Source: Chitinophagaceae bacterium (GTDB lineage Bacteria; Bacteroidota; Bacteroidia; Chitinophagales; Chitinophagaceae). From it: a stretch of DNA of 64,000 bases. Shown piece by piece: positions 62,265 through 64,000 of this stretch. Position numbers and translations under genes: made by a program. The stretch is taken from NCBI GenBank assembly GCA_947454155.1, contig CANGIT010000009.1, positions 1 through 64,000 of the forward strand, written 5' to 3'. The notes under the pieces are model-generated. The model searched no databases. It worked only from the letters and a program-made list of their open reading frames with translations, and had not been told where the DNA came from. Each line of letters opens with the position of its first letter. The first letter of the stretch is position 1.

Positions 62265-62684
62265 CTATTTATCTTTTAACCCGTTGATATACTGTTCTGC
62301 CGTCATTACAATGATATTTGCATTTTTATAGTCCTTCAGATTTCGGGTAATGAGTTTTTTAACTTGATGTTCGGTGGCGGTATGATATTGCAAACCGTCT
62401 TCAAAATCCTTGAATTTTGAAACCAAAGCAAGTTCAATTATTTTTTCAGTCAAAGGGAGAATGGTTACAAGTGATTTGAATGCACTCATTGCTTTTCTTG
62501 CCTGTTCATGACTTAATTGTCTAGTGATAATATAATTTAGATTGGCAAATGTGAGGGCCGAAACAAATATTTTTATTTTACCTTGATCGGCTAGCGAAAA
62601 CAATCTTGCCGCATGAGGGTAAAAAGGCTCACGCATGGCCACCAGATCAATAATGATATCGGTGTCTGTAAAAATCTTTTCCAC
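62265..62684 (-). CDS. PIN domain toxin (VapC-like)
   Basis: The 139-residue PIN-domain protein has acidic residues in T-D-T-D-I-I-I-D at the N terminus, Asn-containing SALTFANLNYII near 45, and D-F-E-D-G-L-Q near 93-99: the positions that hold the metal in VapC ribonucleases. It starts with GTG, sharing one base with the stop of the antitoxin gene (TAGTG), which couples their translation. It probably cleaves tRNA or rRNA when free of its antitoxin. Confidence 0.9.
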   Translation of the reverse strand: MEKIFTDTDIIIDLVAMREPFYPHAARLFSLADQGKIKIFVSALTFANLNYIITRQLSHEQARKAMSAFKSLVTILPLTEKIIELALVSKFKDFEDGLQYHTATEHQVKKLITRNLKDYKNANIIVMTAEQYINGLKDK

Positions 62685-62935
62685 TATTTATATTTTTGGG
62701 ATAAATAATCAGCATAAGATTTTTTAAACTCAAAATCGTTGGGGAGTGAAATGATTCCTGATAAACTTTTCACAACGGGACTGATGGTAGAGGACTGCTT
62801 TTTCATGCTTTGATCTGTAATTGAGTGTAAATAATTTTCTATCAATCGCGAAAGACTGGTGTTCTGTTCTTTAGCGAAGGACTTTGCTTTCATGATCACG
62901 TGCTTATTCAATTTAAGGGTGAGCTTGGTATCCAT
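62684..62935 (-). CDS. DUF6364 family antitoxin
   Basis: The 83-residue protein begins with M-D-T-K-L-T-L-K-L-N-K-H-V, then KAKSFAKEQNTSLSRLIENYL, a ribbon-helix-helix N domain of the DUF6364 type. The C-terminal tail (S-G-I-I-S-L-P, then KKSYADYLSQKYK) is the likely toxin-binding part. It should bind the palindromic sites upstream and repress the operon with the toxin. ATG start. Confidence 0.88.
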   Translation of the reverse strand: MDTKLTLKLNKHVIMKAKSFAKEQNTSLSRLIENYLHSITDQSMKKQSSTISPVVKSLSGIISLPNDFEFKKSYADYLSQKYK

Positions 62936-62949
62936 GACAGTTGCTTTTA

Positions 62950-62979
62950 TACGTACTAAATTACGTTTTTAATACGTAA
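62950..62979. promoter_or_regulatory. Probable toxin-antitoxin operator
   Basis: Three ACGTA-type words lie in 30 bases before the antitoxin gene: TACGTA (62950-62955), TTACGT (62961-62966) and TACGTAA (62973-62979). TTACGT and ACGTAA form an inverted repeat with a seven-base centre. Repeated short palindromes are usual for ribbon-helix-helix autorepressors. Confidence 0.55.
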
Positions 62980-63129
62980 AATAAACTAACTGCTTTATTT
63001 TTTTACAAAGAAAATCCAATTGAAAATCTTTTCAATTGTTGTTTTCACGCCAAATGAATGTTTTTTTGACGAAATGATGGGAAAGCCGTTTTTCTACATT
63101 TAATTTAAAAAGAGTATTCAGTTTTCTCT

Positions 63130-64000
63130 TTAGATAAAAAACAAATAAGCCAGTGCAATGGAAGTAAGTATGCCCACCAAATCGGCGAGGAGCATGGCAC
63201 CAACGGCATAACGTGTATTCTTTATAGAAACGGCTCCAAAATAAACAGCAATCACATAGAATGTGGTATCCGAAGAACCTTGAAGTACGCAAGACAATTT
63301 ACCGGCAAAGGAATCGGCTCCGTAACTTTTCATCGTATCCACCATCATGCCTCTTGCCGCACCACCACTGATTGGTTTGACCAAGGCGGTTGGCAATCCG
63401 TCCACGAAACGGGTATCGGTTCCGATCCAGTGAAAAAACAGTTTCACCTGATCGATGATCAGGTCGAAGAAACCAGAGGTACGTAGCATGCTGATGGCCA
63501 CGAGCATACCTACCAAATAGGGGATGATTCTGATGGCCGTTTCAAAACCGCCTCTGGCGCCAGTAACAAAGGCGTCAAAGACATCAATTTTTTTGTACAG
63601 TCCTCCCAGGATGATAAGCAGAAATATCAGTAAGATCATTCCGCTGCTGAGGTTGCCCGAAAAAGTTTGTACGGCAGCGATGGGCAAGCTGTGGATATAA
63701 GCCACAAGGGCATAGATGACTGCCGACAAGCCCAACACCCAAAGTAAAATGACCGGTTGAAAAAGATTGATTTTTTGCTTGATGCTCACGATTGTCAAAG
63801 CGGCTATCGTGGCAACAAAAGTAGCGATCATACAGGGCACAAAAATATCCATGGGATTGGCTGCCTTGGCCGCTGCGCGCAGAGCGATGATGCTTACGGG
63901 AATGAGCGTAAGGCCTGATGCATGCAAACAAAGAAACATGATTTGGGCATTGGAGGCCTTGTCTTTTTCCGGATTGAGTTCTTGCAGCGACTCCATGGCC
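63130..64000 (-). CDS. Spore maturation protein A/B-like (SpmA-SpmB) membrane protein, N terminus missing
   Basis: The frame is open to the right edge, so the first part is outside the window. The visible 290 residues contain the end of an SpmA domain (FLCLHASGLTLIPVSIIALRAA) and a complete SpmB/nucleoside-recognition (Gate) domain: GARGGFETAIRIIPYLVGMLVAISMLR, PTALVKPISGGAARGMM and GSSDTTFYVIAVYFGAV. Fused SpmA-SpmB proteins are widespread in non-sporulating Bacteroidota and probably transport a small solute. The Met at 63996 is internal, not the start. Confidence 0.88.
   Translation of the reverse strand, partial: AMESLQELNPEKDKASNAQIMFLCLHASGLTLIPVSIIALRAAAKAANPMDIFVPCMIATFVATIAALTIVSIKQKINLFQPVILLWVLGLSAVIYALVAYIHSLPIAAVQTFSGNLSSGMILLIFLLIILGGLYKKIDVFDAFVTGARGGFETAIRIIPYLVGMLVAISMLRTSGFFDLIIDQVKLFFHWIGTDTRFVDGLPTALVKPISGGAARGMMVDTMKSYGADSFAGKLSCVLQGSSDTTFYVIAVYFGAVSIKNTRYAVGAMLLADLVGILTSIALAYLFFI

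Overview
The window is chromosomal DNA from a member of the Bacteroidota, most likely the Chitinophagales or a neighbouring order. The evidence is lineage-typical: two secreted proteins end in type IX secretion sorting domains (one type A, one type B). DUF4270, GSCFA, DUF5686, YfhO and DUF6580 family proteins are present, and menaquinone synthesis appears to use the futalosine route (mqnA). Bacteroidota-type -7 promoter boxes (TAnnTTTG) lie in front of many genes, and the tmRNA encodes a tag ending in YAMAA. Most genes are housekeeping genes in short operons on both strands. There is no prophage, transposase or CRISPR array.

Layout. 1-1.5 kb: 3' end of a repeat-rich type A T9SS cargo gene. 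1.6-8 kb: acyl-CoA carboxylase subunit resembling methylcrotonoyl-CoA carboxylase, RNase HI, a DUF6580 membrane protein, YraN, a YkgJ protein, XerD, a dolichol-phosphate-mannose-synthase-like glycosyltransferase and a DnaQ-like exonuclease. 8-11.2 kb: a more accessory stretch with a 38-residue lipoprotein, a YtxJ-type bacilliredoxin-like protein, a membrane protein, a small DUF5808 protein, dCMP deaminase, an AT-rich non-coding stretch and a SOUL haem-binding protein. 11.3-16.2 kb: tmRNA, RF3, PurB, a TonB-C-domain protein and MqnA. 16.2-20.2 kb: a giant type B T9SS cargo.

20.2-35.1 kb is a surface polysaccharide locus: a Wzx-like flippase, then one tightly overlapping operon that makes CDP-glucose, dehydrates it and probably epimerises, C-methylates, reduces and O-methylates the sugar. 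It also carries glycosyltransferases, GDP-mannose 4,6-dehydratase, a GT4 enzyme and a YfhO protein. 35.5-40.8 kb: an orphan LytTR response regulator, tRNA-His, a Prc/Tsp protease, a 91-bp tandem hairpin repeat and a secreted subtilase. 40.9-48.3 kb: an ALDH7-like dehydrogenase, panB, rfaE2, a flippase-like membrane protein, panC, a glycogen-synthase N-domain protein and a DUF4270 lipoprotein. 48.4-57 kb: MetK, RlmB, a 9-bp minisatellite, HMG-CoA lyase, GSCFA, a secreted 23-residue-repeat protein, MiaE, penicillin acylase and a small membrane protein. 57-64 kb: a DUF5686 outer-membrane protein, TrhO, YchF, a DUF6364/PIN toxin-antitoxin pair and a truncated SpmA/SpmB-like protein.

The most noteworthy points are the predicted CDP-linked branched-sugar pathway, the short-period intergenic minisatellites (period 9 or 18, and 91 with strong hairpins), -7 boxes so close to start codons that they imply near-leaderless mRNAs, and two uncharacterised secreted or anchored products (38-residue lipoprotein; 23-residue-repeat protein). 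No clearly new defence or mobile system was found.
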